Shown here piece after piece: positions 1 through 7,266 of a DNA stretch of 34,024 nt. This DNA is from Clostridiaceae bacterium (GTDB lineage: Bacteria > Bacillota > Clostridia > Oscillospirales > Acutalibacteraceae): the NCBI GenBank assembly GCA_016292455.1, contig JAEDIL010000008.1, forward strand, positions 1 through 34,024, in the 5' to 3' direction. Below the pieces are notes generated by a model. It was not told the DNA's origin. It did not search any database and was given only the letters and a program-made list of their open reading frames with translations. Positions within the stretch are counted from its first letter, which is position 1; every line of letters begins with the position of its first letter. The position numbers and the translations under genes are program-made.

Positions 1-11
1 CTGAAAAAATA

Positions 12-38
12 TATAATATTAAATTAACAGTTGTCTGT
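12..38 (+). promoter_or_regulatory. Possible promoter -10 and dyad upstream of the hdr-flx-frd operon
   Basis: TATAAT lies at 12-17, which would start transcription near base 24. Any matching -35 would lie left of the window, so the promoter cannot be confirmed. Just downstream is a short dyad, ACAG (27-30) and CTGT (35-38), around the expected start, a position that would suit an operator. The leader to the first gene at 96 is about 70 bases, with no riboswitch-like structure that I recognise. Confidence 0.35.
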
Positions 39-95
39 AAAGAGAGTAAAAGGAGATCAGCAGCGCAATCTGTAATCTAATAACGGAGGCATTAT

Positions 96-902
96 ATGGT
101 TTACAGTTACTATCCCGGTTGCACGCTCAAGAACAAAGCGAAAGACCTTGACATGTATGCACGCTTGTGTGCGGAAAAATTAGGTTTTTCGCTCGAAGAA
201 GTTGAACAGTGGCAGTGCTGTGGCGGTGTTTATCCGCTCGGCAGTGACGAAATTGGAACAAAGCTCTCGTCCGTCAGAGTTCTTAATGATGCCAGGGAGA
301 GGGGACAGGATCTGGTTGTGGCTTGCTCGGCCTGTTACCATGTTGTCAAGAGAGTCAACGATGATATGGCAAATGTCAAAGATATTAACCTCAGAGCCAA
401 CAACTATATGAATCTGGAAACACCTTATAACGGAGAAACTACGGTGCTTCATTATCTTGAAGTTCTCCGGGACAGAATCGGCTTTGACAAGCTGAAAAAT
501 GCTGTCACAAATCCTCTCACAGGCGAAAAAATTGCGGCTTACTACGGTTGTCTTTTGCTAAGACCCAGCTCAATTATGAAATTTGATGATCCCGAAAACC
601 CGACCATTATTGAAGATTTTATCAGGGCTCTCGGTGCCGAACCGGTAATCTATCCTTATCGCAACGAGTGCTGCGGCGGCTATATTTCTCTTGAAGAACC
701 CGACTCGGCGAAAAGAATGACTGACGAAATTCTCGGCAGTGCCGGGTCGTTTGGCGCCGACACGGTTATTACAGCCTGTCCTCTTTGTATGTTCAACCTC
801 AGAAAGGGTCTTGGCGAAAGAGATATAAGGATTGAATATTTCACAGAAACACTGGCAAGGGCTCTCGGTATTGTTGAGGAGGATTCAGATGAAAATGACT
901 GA
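96..902 (+). CDS. hdrB: HdrB-like heterodisulfide reductase subunit B (CCG domains)
   Basis: This 268-residue protein carries two complete CCG cysteine motifs: C9-x31-CC(41,42)-x34-CxxC(77,80) and C152-x39-CC(192,193)-x34-CxxC(228,231). In HdrB each such motif binds a noncubane [4Fe-4S] cluster, the site where a disulfide is reduced. The length is slightly below that of methanogen HdrB (about 290-300). The start is set by GGAGG at 85-89, six bases before ATG 96. It is the first gene of the operon and overlaps hdrC by 14 bases, which suggests coupled translation. With both motifs intact it should be catalytically competent. Methanogens use CoM-S-S-CoB; here the substrate is unknown, and a protein or small-thiol disulfide, or a purely electron-transfer role towards fumarate reductase, are both possible. 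Confidence 0.9.
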   Translation: MVYSYYPGCTLKNKAKDLDMYARLCAEKLGFSLEEVEQWQCCGGVYPLGSDEIGTKLSSVRVLNDARERGQDLVVACSACYHVVKRVNDDMANVKDINLRANNYMNLETPYNGETTVLHYLEVLRDRIGFDKLKNAVTNPLTGEKIAAYYGCLLLRPSSIMKFDDPENPTIIEDFIRALGAEPVIYPYRNECCGGYISLEEPDSAKRMTDEILGSAGSFGADTVITACPLCMFNLRKGLGERDIRIEYFTETLARALGIVEEDSDEND

Positions 903-1284
903 TGAATACAAAAAGGAAAAGGTAATTGAAATCAGCGGTTCTGCCCCTTCCAAATGTATGAAATGCGGAAAATGCTCGGCTTCATGTCCTAATTTTGACA
1001 ACATGGACATCAAACCACATCAGTTTGTTTCGTATGTCCTTGACGGAAGAGTTGACGAGCTCATGGAGTCCGTAACTCTTTTCAAGTGCCTTTCGTGTAT
1101 GGCGTGCGTTGAACGCTGCCCGAGAAATGTCAAACCGGGCAAACTGATTGACGCGGCAAGGCAGCTTCTCATCAGGCAGAAGGATAAAAACTACCTTTTG
1201 GCAGACAGTGTGCCCGAAATGTGCAAAGACGAGGATGTGCCTCAGCAGCTTCTTGTCAGCGCATTCCGCAGATACAAAAGATAA
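889..1284 (+). CDS. hdrC: HdrC-like 4Fe-4S electron-transfer subunit
   Basis: ATG 889 is preferred because GAGGAGG at 876-882 sits six bases upstream; this gives 131 residues. An in-frame ATG at 895 is less well spaced. Two classic [4Fe-4S] motifs are visible, CMKCGKCSASC near residues 23-33 and CLSCMACVERC near 67-77. The protein is shorter than methanogen HdrC (about 180 residues) but has the same arrangement. It should be a soluble relay between HdrA and HdrB. The gene overlaps the end of hdrB, and hdrA follows after 12 bases, so the three are certainly co-expressed as an HdrABC unit. Confidence 0.88.
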   Translation: MKMTDEYKKEKVIEISGSAPSKCMKCGKCSASCPNFDNMDIKPHQFVSYVLDGRVDELMESVTLFKCLSCMACVERCPRNVKPGKLIDAARQLLIRQKDKNYLLADSVPEMCKDEDVPQQLLVSAFRRYKR

Positions 1285-1296
1285 GGAGGTTGAACA

Positions 1297-3285
1297 ATGC
1301 AGAGAATCGGTGTTTTCGTCTGCCATTGCGGCAGTAACATAGCTGCTACGGTTGATGTAAAAAAAGTAGTTGAAATAATCAAAAACGAACCCGGCGTTGT
1401 TCACGCCGAAGATTATCAGTACATGTGCTCGGAAGCCGGTCAGGCAAAGATTATCGAGGCCGTTAAAGAGCATAAGCTGACCGGCATTGTTGTCTGCTCC
1501 TGTTCGCCGAGAATGCATGAGACCACTTTCCGCAACGCGGCGGCAAGGGCGGGTCTGAACTCCTATATGGTTGAAATTGCAAATATCCGTGAGCAGTGTT
1601 CGTGGATTCACAAGAATATTGAAGAAGCAACCGAAAAGGCTGTTATTCTTGCCAGAGCTGCGGTTGCAAAGGTGAATCTCAACACACCGCTCTTTCCCGG
1701 TGAAAGCCGTGTTACGAAAAGAGCTCTCGTTATCGGAGGAGGAATAGCCGGAATTCAGACCGCTCTCGACATTGCCGATGCGGGCTATGAGGTTGATATT
1801 GTTGAAAAGACACCCTCTATCGGCGGAAGAATGTCACAGATTGACAAGACCTTCCCCACTCTTGACTGCTCGGCCTGTATTCTTACGCCGAAAATGGTTG
1901 ATGCCGCTGCACATAAAAACATCAGCATCTATACATACAGCGAAGTGGAAAATGTCAGCGGATTTGTAGGGGACTTTACCGTTGATATCCGCAAAAAAGC
2001 AAGAAGTGTCGATATGAATAAATGCACCGGCTGCGGTGTTTGTCAGGAAAAATGTCCCTCGAAAAAAACGCCGAGCGAATTCAATCGCGGACTTAGCAAC
2101 AGAAGTGCAATCTATACACCGTTCGCACAGGCTATCCCCAATGTGCCGGTTATTGACAGAGAAGCCTGCATAAAGTTTAAAACCGGAAAGTGCGGTTTGT
2201 GCGCCAAGGTTTGCGGTGCAGGAGCAATTGACTATGAGCAGGAGGATGAAATAGTCACAAGAAAATACGGTGCAATTGTTGTTGCAACAGGCTTTGATAT
2301 GATTAAGCTTGACCGGTTTGACGAGTACGCATACTCTCAGAGCCCGGATGTCATAACCTCGTTTGAACTTGAACGGATTATGAATGCGGCCGGACCGACA
2401 AAGGGTCATCTTGAAAGAATGTCAGACCATAAGGCACCGAAGGATGTTGTGTTTATTCAGTGCGTCGGTTCAAGATGCTCCGATGAAAGGGGCAAGCCCT
2501 ACTGTTCAAAGGTATGCTGTATGTACACAGCAAAGCACGCAATGCTCATCAGAGACAAATACCCCGATGTCAACGTTACCGTTTTCTATATTGACGTCAG
2601 AACGCCCGGAAAAAACTTTGATGAATTTTACAGAAGAGCCGTTGAAGAATACGGTGTTCATTACATCAAAGGTCAGGTCGGCAAGGTAATACCTCAGGCG
2701 GACGGTTCACTTCTTGTCAGAGGCGTAGACCTGATTGACAACAGGCAGATTCTCAAAAAGGCGGATATGGTCGTTCTTGCCGCAGCCATTGAGCCGAACA
2801 AAGACGTAAGAAAAATTGCCACAATGCTCACGGCGAGCATCGACACTAATAATTTCCTCACTGAGGCTCATCCGAAGCTCAGACCGGTCGAATCGCCCAC
2901 AGCCGGAATTTTCCTTTCGGGAATGAGTCAGGGTCCCAAGGATATTCCCGAAACGGTCGCTCAGGCCGGTGCGGCGGCCGTTAAGGTTATCGGTCTTCTG
3001 GCGAAGGACAAGCTCCTGACCAATCCCTGTACCGCGAAGAGCGACGAGCTTCTCTGCAACGGTTGCTCACAGTGCGCAAATGTATGTCCTTACGGTGCAA
3101 TAAGCTATGAAGAAAAGCTGATAAATGATCACGGTATTAAAGAGACAAGGCGTGTTGCCTGCGTCAACACGGCTCTTTGCCAGGGCTGCGGAGCCTGCAC
3201 TGTTACCTGCCCGTCGGGAGCAATGGACCTTCAGGGCTTCTCCAACAGACAGATTATTTCGGAGGTGGATGCAATATGTCGATAA
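1297..3285 (+). CDS. hdrA: HdrA-like flavoprotein, candidate electron-bifurcating subunit
   Basis: The 662 residues show the standard short HdrA plan. An N-terminal domain with CxC motifs (C9/C11, and CSCS near 67-70) is followed by an FAD-binding GGGIAG at 147-152, the HdrA hallmark TLDCSAC ending at C194, a [4Fe-4S] motif at C243-C253, further cysteines near 480 nt downstream in CGLCAKVC, and two C-terminal ferredoxin motifs, CNGCSQCANVC and CQGCGACTVTC. In HdrA/MvhD and HdrA/Flx complexes this FAD is where electrons are bifurcated. The start follows AAGGAGG at about 1283-1289. The 3' end overlaps the MvhD-like gene by 10 bases. The protein is likely cytoplasmic and the hub connecting HdrBC with the Flx module. 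Bifurcation itself is inferred from the family. Confidence 0.92.
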   Translation: MQRIGVFVCHCGSNIAATVDVKKVVEIIKNEPGVVHAEDYQYMCSEAGQAKIIEAVKEHKLTGIVVCSCSPRMHETTFRNAAARAGLNSYMVEIANIREQCSWIHKNIEEATEKAVILARAAVAKVNLNTPLFPGESRVTKRALVIGGGIAGIQTALDIADAGYEVDIVEKTPSIGGRMSQIDKTFPTLDCSACILTPKMVDAAAHKNISIYTYSEVENVSGFVGDFTVDIRKKARSVDMNKCTGCGVCQEKCPSKKTPSEFNRGLSNRSAIYTPFAQAIPNVPVIDREACIKFKTGKCGLCAKVCGAGAIDYEQEDEIVTRKYGAIVVATGFDMIKLDRFDEYAYSQSPDVITSFELERIMNAAGPTKGHLERMSDHKAPKDVVFIQCVGSRCSDERGKPYCSKVCCMYTAKHAMLIRDKYPDVNVTVFYIDVRTPGKNFDEFYRRAVEEYGVHYIKGQVGKVIPQADGSLLVRGVDLIDNRQILKKADMVVLAAAIEPNKDVRKIATMLTASIDTNNFLTEAHPKLRPVESPTAGIFLSGMSQGPKDIPETVAQAGAAAVKVIGLLAKDKLLTNPCTAKSDELLCNGCSQCANVCPYGAISYEEKLINDHGIKETRRVACVNTALCQGCGACTVTCPSGAMDLQGFSNRQIISEVDAICR

Positions 3286-3713
3286 ACGAGGAATTCAGAC
3301 CGAATATTGTTGCATTCTGCTGCAACTGGTGCAGCTATGCAGGCGCAGACCTTGCCGGTTCAAGCAGACTTGCATATCCCGCCGATGTAAAGATTATCAA
3401 GGTTCCCTGCTCTTGCAGAGTCAACCCGATGTTCATTCTCAGAGCTTTTGAAAAAGGGGCGGACGGAGTTATCATCTGTGGCTGCCATCCCGGTGATTGT
3501 CATTACAGTACCGGAAATTACTACGCAAGGAGAAGAATGAAGCTTCTGTTTTCAATGCTTGACTTTATCGGCGTTGAAAAAAGCAGAGTCAGAGTTGAAT
3601 GGGTTTCTGCCGCCGAAGGTGTAAAGTTTTCTCAGACTATGAATGAATTTGTTGAGACTGTCACAAAACTTGGCAAAAATGTCAGATTGGAGGATCTCAG
3701 ATGCTCGAAATGA
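3276..3713 (+). CDS. flxD: MvhD/FlxD-type [2Fe-2S] adaptor protein
   Basis: ATG 3276 is chosen because GGAGGTGG at 3261-3268 precedes it; the open frame runs further upstream but inside hdrA. The 145-residue product has the MvhD-family cysteines: C15/C16/C19 (FCCNWC), C45/C47 (PCSC) and C68/C70/C75 in GCHPGDCHY. MvhD/FlxD passes electrons from an input module (hydrogenase, formate dehydrogenase or the Flx oxidoreductase) into HdrA. No hydrogenase or formate dehydrogenase gene is next to it here, but an NAD(P)H oxidoreductase is two genes downstream, so the Flx-type assignment fits better. It overlaps hdrA (10 bases) and the next gene (13 bases). Confidence 0.85.
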   Translation: MSINEEFRPNIVAFCCNWCSYAGADLAGSSRLAYPADVKIIKVPCSCRVNPMFILRAFEKGADGVIICGCHPGDCHYSTGNYYARRRMKLLFSMLDFIGVEKSRVRVEWVSAAEGVKFSQTMNEFVETVTKLGKNVRLEDLRCSK

Positions 3714-4675
3714 TAAAAAGGGCAAAAGAGCTGCTCTCGGATAACAGCGTTGACAGAGTCATCGGCTGGAAAAGAGACGAAAGCGGCTTCAATCCTGAAA
3801 TATCGGTTTTCAGAACAGCCGAAGAACTCGAATTGTTCGTTTATGATGGCTTTTGCTCAGCAAATATGAGCAAAATGCTCATCAATGAAACCAAAAAGGA
3901 AGGCAAGGTTCTTGCTTTCCTGAAGCCTTGCGACACATATTCAATGAATCAGCTTTTGTGTGAGCACAGAATTGACAGAGAAAAGCTCTATATTATCGGC
4001 GTCGGATGCAAGGGAAAGCTTGATCAGAGAAAATTTGCTTCCCTCAAAATCAAAGGCATTCTTTCTGTCAGCGGCGCCGGCTTTGACGACAAAAATGAGA
4101 TTGTAGCCTTCAAAACGGTTTACGGTGAAAGGAAGGTACCGTATAAGGAACTGATGCTCGAACGCTGTGCGGTCTGCAAAGGCAAGGAACACAGGATATT
4201 CGATGAGATTATCGGCGAAAGCGAGGAAACAGCCTTTGAGGAAAGATTCGCGCAAATTGAGTCTATTGAAAGAATGAGCCCTGAGGAGCGATATAAGTTT
4301 TTCAGGTCAGAGCTTTCAAAGTGCATACGCTGCAACGCCTGTCGTAATGCCTGCCCTGCCTGCTCGTGCAGAAAATGTGTTTTTGACAGCAATAATTTCG
4401 ATTCTTCGCAAAAAGCGAATGTCGATTCGTTTGAAGAAAAGATGTTCCACATTATCCGTTCTTTTCACGTTTCGGGCAGATGCACCGACTGCGGCGAATG
4501 CAGCCGAGTTTGTCCGCAGGGAATTCCCCTTCACCTGTTCAACAGAAAGTTTATTAAGGACATCAATGATTTTTACGGCGAATATCAAGCCGGTGAAACT
4601 TCCGACGCAAGAGGTCCGCTTGTTTCGTTTGAAACGGATGATCCCGAGCCTTACGATAATAAAGGGAGGGCATAA
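3701..4675 (+). CDS. 4Fe-4S dicluster protein, FrhB/AsrA-like (FlxC-type)
   Basis: The 324-residue protein has an N-terminal region of about 200 residues like the F420-hydrogenase beta/AsrA group, with the conserved LKPCDTYS stretch. A C-terminal 8Fe ferredoxin-like part follows: CIRCNACRNAC (continuing CPACSCRKC) and CTDCGECSRVC. GGAGG at 3689-3693 supports the start. It sits between the FlxD-type gene and a second related protein, mirroring the four-gene flxABCD set of sulfate reducers read backwards, so it is FlxC by position. I cannot tell FlxB from FlxC by sequence alone. The expected role is an Fe-S relay between the NAD(P)H flavoprotein and FlxD. The acidic C-terminal tail (about 30 residues) is not part of the domain. 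Confidence 0.75.
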   Translation: MLEMIKRAKELLSDNSVDRVIGWKRDESGFNPEISVFRTAEELELFVYDGFCSANMSKMLINETKKEGKVLAFLKPCDTYSMNQLLCEHRIDREKLYIIGVGCKGKLDQRKFASLKIKGILSVSGAGFDDKNEIVAFKTVYGERKVPYKELMLERCAVCKGKEHRIFDEIIGESEETAFEERFAQIESIERMSPEERYKFFRSELSKCIRCNACRNACPACSCRKCVFDSNNFDSSQKANVDSFEEKMFHIIRSFHVSGRCTDCGECSRVCPQGIPLHLFNRKFIKDINDFYGEYQAGETSDARGPLVSFETDDPEPYDNKGRA

Positions 4676-4678
4676 CTG

Positions 4679-5701
4679 ATGTATAAATTTTCCAAAAACG
4701 ATATTGACTCCCTTTTAAAAAGAATCTGCATTTCGCAGGATGTGTTTGTGCCGGTCAGAAACGCTGATAAGGTCAATTACGCCCTTTATAACGAGAATTC
4801 AGCGGTTGACCTCGAAACGCTCAAAACAGTCAAAAGCGGAAAAGACCTGTTTTTTCCGCAGAGCGAAACTCTTTACACCTGCCGCAAAGACGGAAAGAAA
4901 ATCTCCGTTGAACCGCAGAAGCTCAGAGACAGTCGCTTTGTTGTTTTCGGCATGAAGGCATGCGATGTTGCCGGTGTTGAAATTCTTGACAGAGTCTTTC
5001 TTTCCGAACCGGTGGACACATTTTATAAGGCAAGACGCGATCACGGCACCATAGTTTCTCTTGTATGCAGCAATCCAGACAGCAGTTGTTTCTGTAATGC
5101 CTTTGAAATAGACAATACCATGCCGCATGGCGATGTCGTTCTTACGCAGGTCGGTGAGGACTATTACTGGGAGACGAAAAGCGAAAAAGGCGACGCTCTC
5201 ACCGAAGAAGTCAGGGAGCTTCTGTTGCCGTGTGAAGACGATTCTGCTGTAAAGGCGGAAAGAGAAAAAATCAAAGAAATCAACAGTATGCTCCCGAACA
5301 TGAATATCTCGCTCAAAAACTGGGGCGAAGATGAAAATCTTGAAATTTTTTCAAGCAAAAACTGGGAAGGCCTTTCTTCGTCGTGCCTTGCCTGCGGAAC
5401 CTGCACCTTTGTCTGTCCGACATGTCAGTGCTATGACATAAAGGACTATGACACCGGTCACGGTATTCAAAGATACCGCTGCTGGGATTCCTGCATGTAT
5501 TCGGACTTTACTATGATGGCTCACGGCAACAACAGGACAACCCAGATGCAGAGGTATCGTCAGCGTTTTATGCACAAGCTGGTTTATTTCCCGACCAACA
5601 ACAACGGAGTGTTCTCCTGTGTCGGCTGCGGAAGATGCGTTGACCTTTGTCCGTCCGGTCTGAATATTCTCAAAGTTATCAAGAAATGGGAGGAAAAATA
5701 A
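4679..5701 (+). CDS. AsrA-like 4Fe-4S protein (FlxB-type)
   Basis: This 340-residue protein resembles anaerobic sulfite reductase subunit A and FlxB. The N-terminal half contains FGMKACDVAGVEILDRVF, a signature of the family. The C-terminal half has CLACGTCTFVCPTCQCYD and CVGCGRCVDLCPSG cluster motifs separated by the conserved RYRCWDSC/RQRFMHKL region. GGGAGGG at 4664-4670 precedes ATG 4679, three bases after the previous stop. It is followed after one base by the FAD/NAD oxidoreductase, the same pairing as AsrA-AsrB. There is no sirohaem AsrC gene nearby, so sulfite reduction is unlikely; an electron relay in an Flx-Hdr complex is the better reading. Confidence 0.8.
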   Translation: MYKFSKNDIDSLLKRICISQDVFVPVRNADKVNYALYNENSAVDLETLKTVKSGKDLFFPQSETLYTCRKDGKKISVEPQKLRDSRFVVFGMKACDVAGVEILDRVFLSEPVDTFYKARRDHGTIVSLVCSNPDSSCFCNAFEIDNTMPHGDVVLTQVGEDYYWETKSEKGDALTEEVRELLLPCEDDSAVKAEREKIKEINSMLPNMNISLKNWGEDENLEIFSSKNWEGLSSSCLACGTCTFVCPTCQCYDIKDYDTGHGIQRYRCWDSCMYSDFTMMAHGNNRTTQMQRYRQRFMHKLVYFPTNNNGVFSCVGCGRCVDLCPSGLNILKVIKKWEEK

Positions 5702-5702
5702 T

Positions 5703-6557
5703 ATGTGCGATTGTCATTGCCATGACGGCTATACAAAGGACACTCTCATTCCTATGGTCGGAGTAATAAAAGGTATCAGGCAGGAAACTCCTGATGTCAA
5801 GACTTTTGAAGTTGTTGCTCCCGACGGAGGCAAGCTTTTTGAACACATGCCCGGACAATGCGCAATGGTATGTGTTCCCGGAGTCAGCGAGGGTATGTTT
5901 TCAATTACCTCTTCACCGACAAATAAGGAATTTCAGGAATTCAGCATTAAAAAATGCGGAAGTCTCACAGACACGCTTCACTCTCTTGAAGTTGGTGACC
6001 AGATAACAGTACGCGGTCCGTACGGAAACTGTTTTCCTGTTGAAACAGAGCTTAAAGGCAAGGACCTGGTTTTTATTGCCGGAGGAATCGGTCTTGCGCC
6101 GCTTCGTTCGGTCATCAATTATGTTCTTGACAACAGGGAAAACTATGGCAGAGTTGAAATTATCTATGGTTCCCGCTCAAAAGACGACCTCGTCAAGCTC
6201 GAGGAAATCAGAGATGTCTGGGAAAAGGCTGAAAATGTCGGTGTTCATCTGACAATAGACAGACCGCAGGAAGGATGGAACGGGCATGTCGGCTTTGTGC
6301 CTGATTTTGTCAAAGAAATCAATCCTGATGTTTCTTCAACGGTTCTTGTTTGCGGTCCGCCGATTATGATTAAATTTGTTCTTTCCGCTCTCCAGACTCT
6401 CGGCTTTGAAAAAACACAAATCTATACCACTCTCGAGCTTCGCATGAAGTGCGGTATCGGAAAATGCGGAAGATGTAACATCGGCTCAAAATATGTCTGC
6501 AAAGACGGTCCTGTTTTCCGATTCGATGAAATTGAAGAATTGCCTGATGAATATTAA
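5703..6557 (+). CDS. flxA: FAD/NAD(P)H-binding oxidoreductase with [2Fe-2S] (FlxA/AsrB type)
   Basis: The 284 residues follow the ferredoxin reductase/PyrK/AsrB plan. There is an FAD-binding beta-barrel with FSITSSP (an RxYS-like variant) around residue 67, an NAD(P)-binding fold with FIAGGIGLAPLRS near 125-137 and VLVCGPP near 217, and a C-terminal [2Fe-2S] motif CGIGKCGRCNIG with a final Cys in KYVCKDG. A cysteine/histidine-rich start, MCDCHCHDGY, is unusual. This is the likely entry point for NADH or NADPH electrons. It is the last Flx gene; the fumarate reductase genes follow after 11 bases, in the same transcript. Which nucleotide it prefers cannot be read with confidence. Confidence 0.85.
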   Translation: MCDCHCHDGYTKDTLIPMVGVIKGIRQETPDVKTFEVVAPDGGKLFEHMPGQCAMVCVPGVSEGMFSITSSPTNKEFQEFSIKKCGSLTDTLHSLEVGDQITVRGPYGNCFPVETELKGKDLVFIAGGIGLAPLRSVINYVLDNRENYGRVEIIYGSRSKDDLVKLEEIRDVWEKAENVGVHLTIDRPQEGWNGHVGFVPDFVKEINPDVSSTVLVCGPPIMIKFVLSALQTLGFEKTQIYTTLELRMKCGIGKCGRCNIGSKYVCKDGPVFRFDEIEELPDEY

Positions 6558-6568
6558 GGAGGTAGCAT

Positions 6569-7252
6569 ATGGAACACAATGAAGAAAGAGCAAGGGTGTA
6601 TTTCAACGGCAGAAGATACAACGTTCCCTCTTCTATGACAATACTCAAAGCAATGGAATATGCAGGCTATACCATCACAAAGGGCTGCGGCTGCCGTCAT
6701 GGTTTCTGCGGGGCTTGCGCAACAATATACAGAATTCAGGGCGAAAGCGAAATACACACCTGCCTTGCCTGTCAGACGATAGTCAAGGACGGGATGTATG
6801 TTGCTTCCCTCCCGTTCTATCCCACGGATAAGAGACCCTATGATATGGAGAAACTTAAACCGACCGAACATATTATGATGGAGCTTTATCCTGAAATATA
6901 CAGTTGTATCGGCTGCAATGCCTGCACCAAAGCATGCACTCAGAACCTCAATGTTATGCAGTACATTGCATACGCCCAGAGAGGCGATTTTGAAAAGTGC
7001 GCTGAGGAAAGCTTTGACTGTGTGGCTTGCAAATGCTGCTCGGCCAAGTGCCCGGCCGGTATTTCTCATCCGATGGTTTCTCTTCTTGCAAGAAGACTCA
7101 CAGGCAAATACATAGCCAAGGAATCCAAACATCTTACCGAAAGGGTTGAGGAAATCAATCACGGTAAATTTGACGAGCTTATCGAGCAGATAATGCAAAA
7201 GCCCATTGAGGAAATGCAAGAACTCTATAACAACCGGGATATTGAAGAATAA
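6569..7252 (+). CDS. Soluble fumarate reductase iron-sulfur subunit (TfrB/FrdB N-terminal type)
   Basis: The 227 residues contain a plant-type [2Fe-2S] domain (C40, C42, C47, C50, C65) and two [4Fe-4S]-type motifs, C113-x2-C-x2-C-x3-C123 and C151-x2-C154-x2-C157-x3-C161, followed by an acidic helix-rich tail. This matches the first half of thiol:fumarate reductase TfrB and the SdhB/FrdB family. The HdrB-like CCG half that TfrB of methanogens carries is absent, while a free-standing HdrB is encoded at the head of this operon. There is no membrane-anchor gene next to it. Its role would be to pass electrons from the Hdr/Flx complex to the flavoprotein subunit encoded next. Confidence 0.82.
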   Translation: MEHNEERARVYFNGRRYNVPSSMTILKAMEYAGYTITKGCGCRHGFCGACATIYRIQGESEIHTCLACQTIVKDGMYVASLPFYPTDKRPYDMEKLKPTEHIMMELYPEIYSCIGCNACTKACTQNLNVMQYIAYAQRGDFEKCAEESFDCVACKCCSAKCPAGISHPMVSLLARRLTGKYIAKESKHLTERVEEINHGKFDELIEQIMQKPIEEMQELYNNRDIEE

Positions 7253-7266
7253 GGAGGTATTGTGAA

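Noticed and set aside
24..40. Rex (NADH sensor) site upstream of hdrB
   Set aside because: The dyad ACAG-TTGT-CTGT does not match the TTGTTAAN4TTAACAA-type consensus; kept only as an unassigned dyad.
3701..6557. Anaerobic sulfite reductase operon (asrABC)
   Set aside because: AsrA- and AsrB-like proteins are present, but there is no sirohaem AsrC, and the neighbours are Hdr and fumarate reductase genes, so an Flx-type module fits better.
6554..7219. Antisense open frame of 221 codons opposite the fumarate reductase Fe-S gene
   Set aside because: The sense strand encodes all three cluster motifs of a known family; the antisense product shows nothing recognisable.
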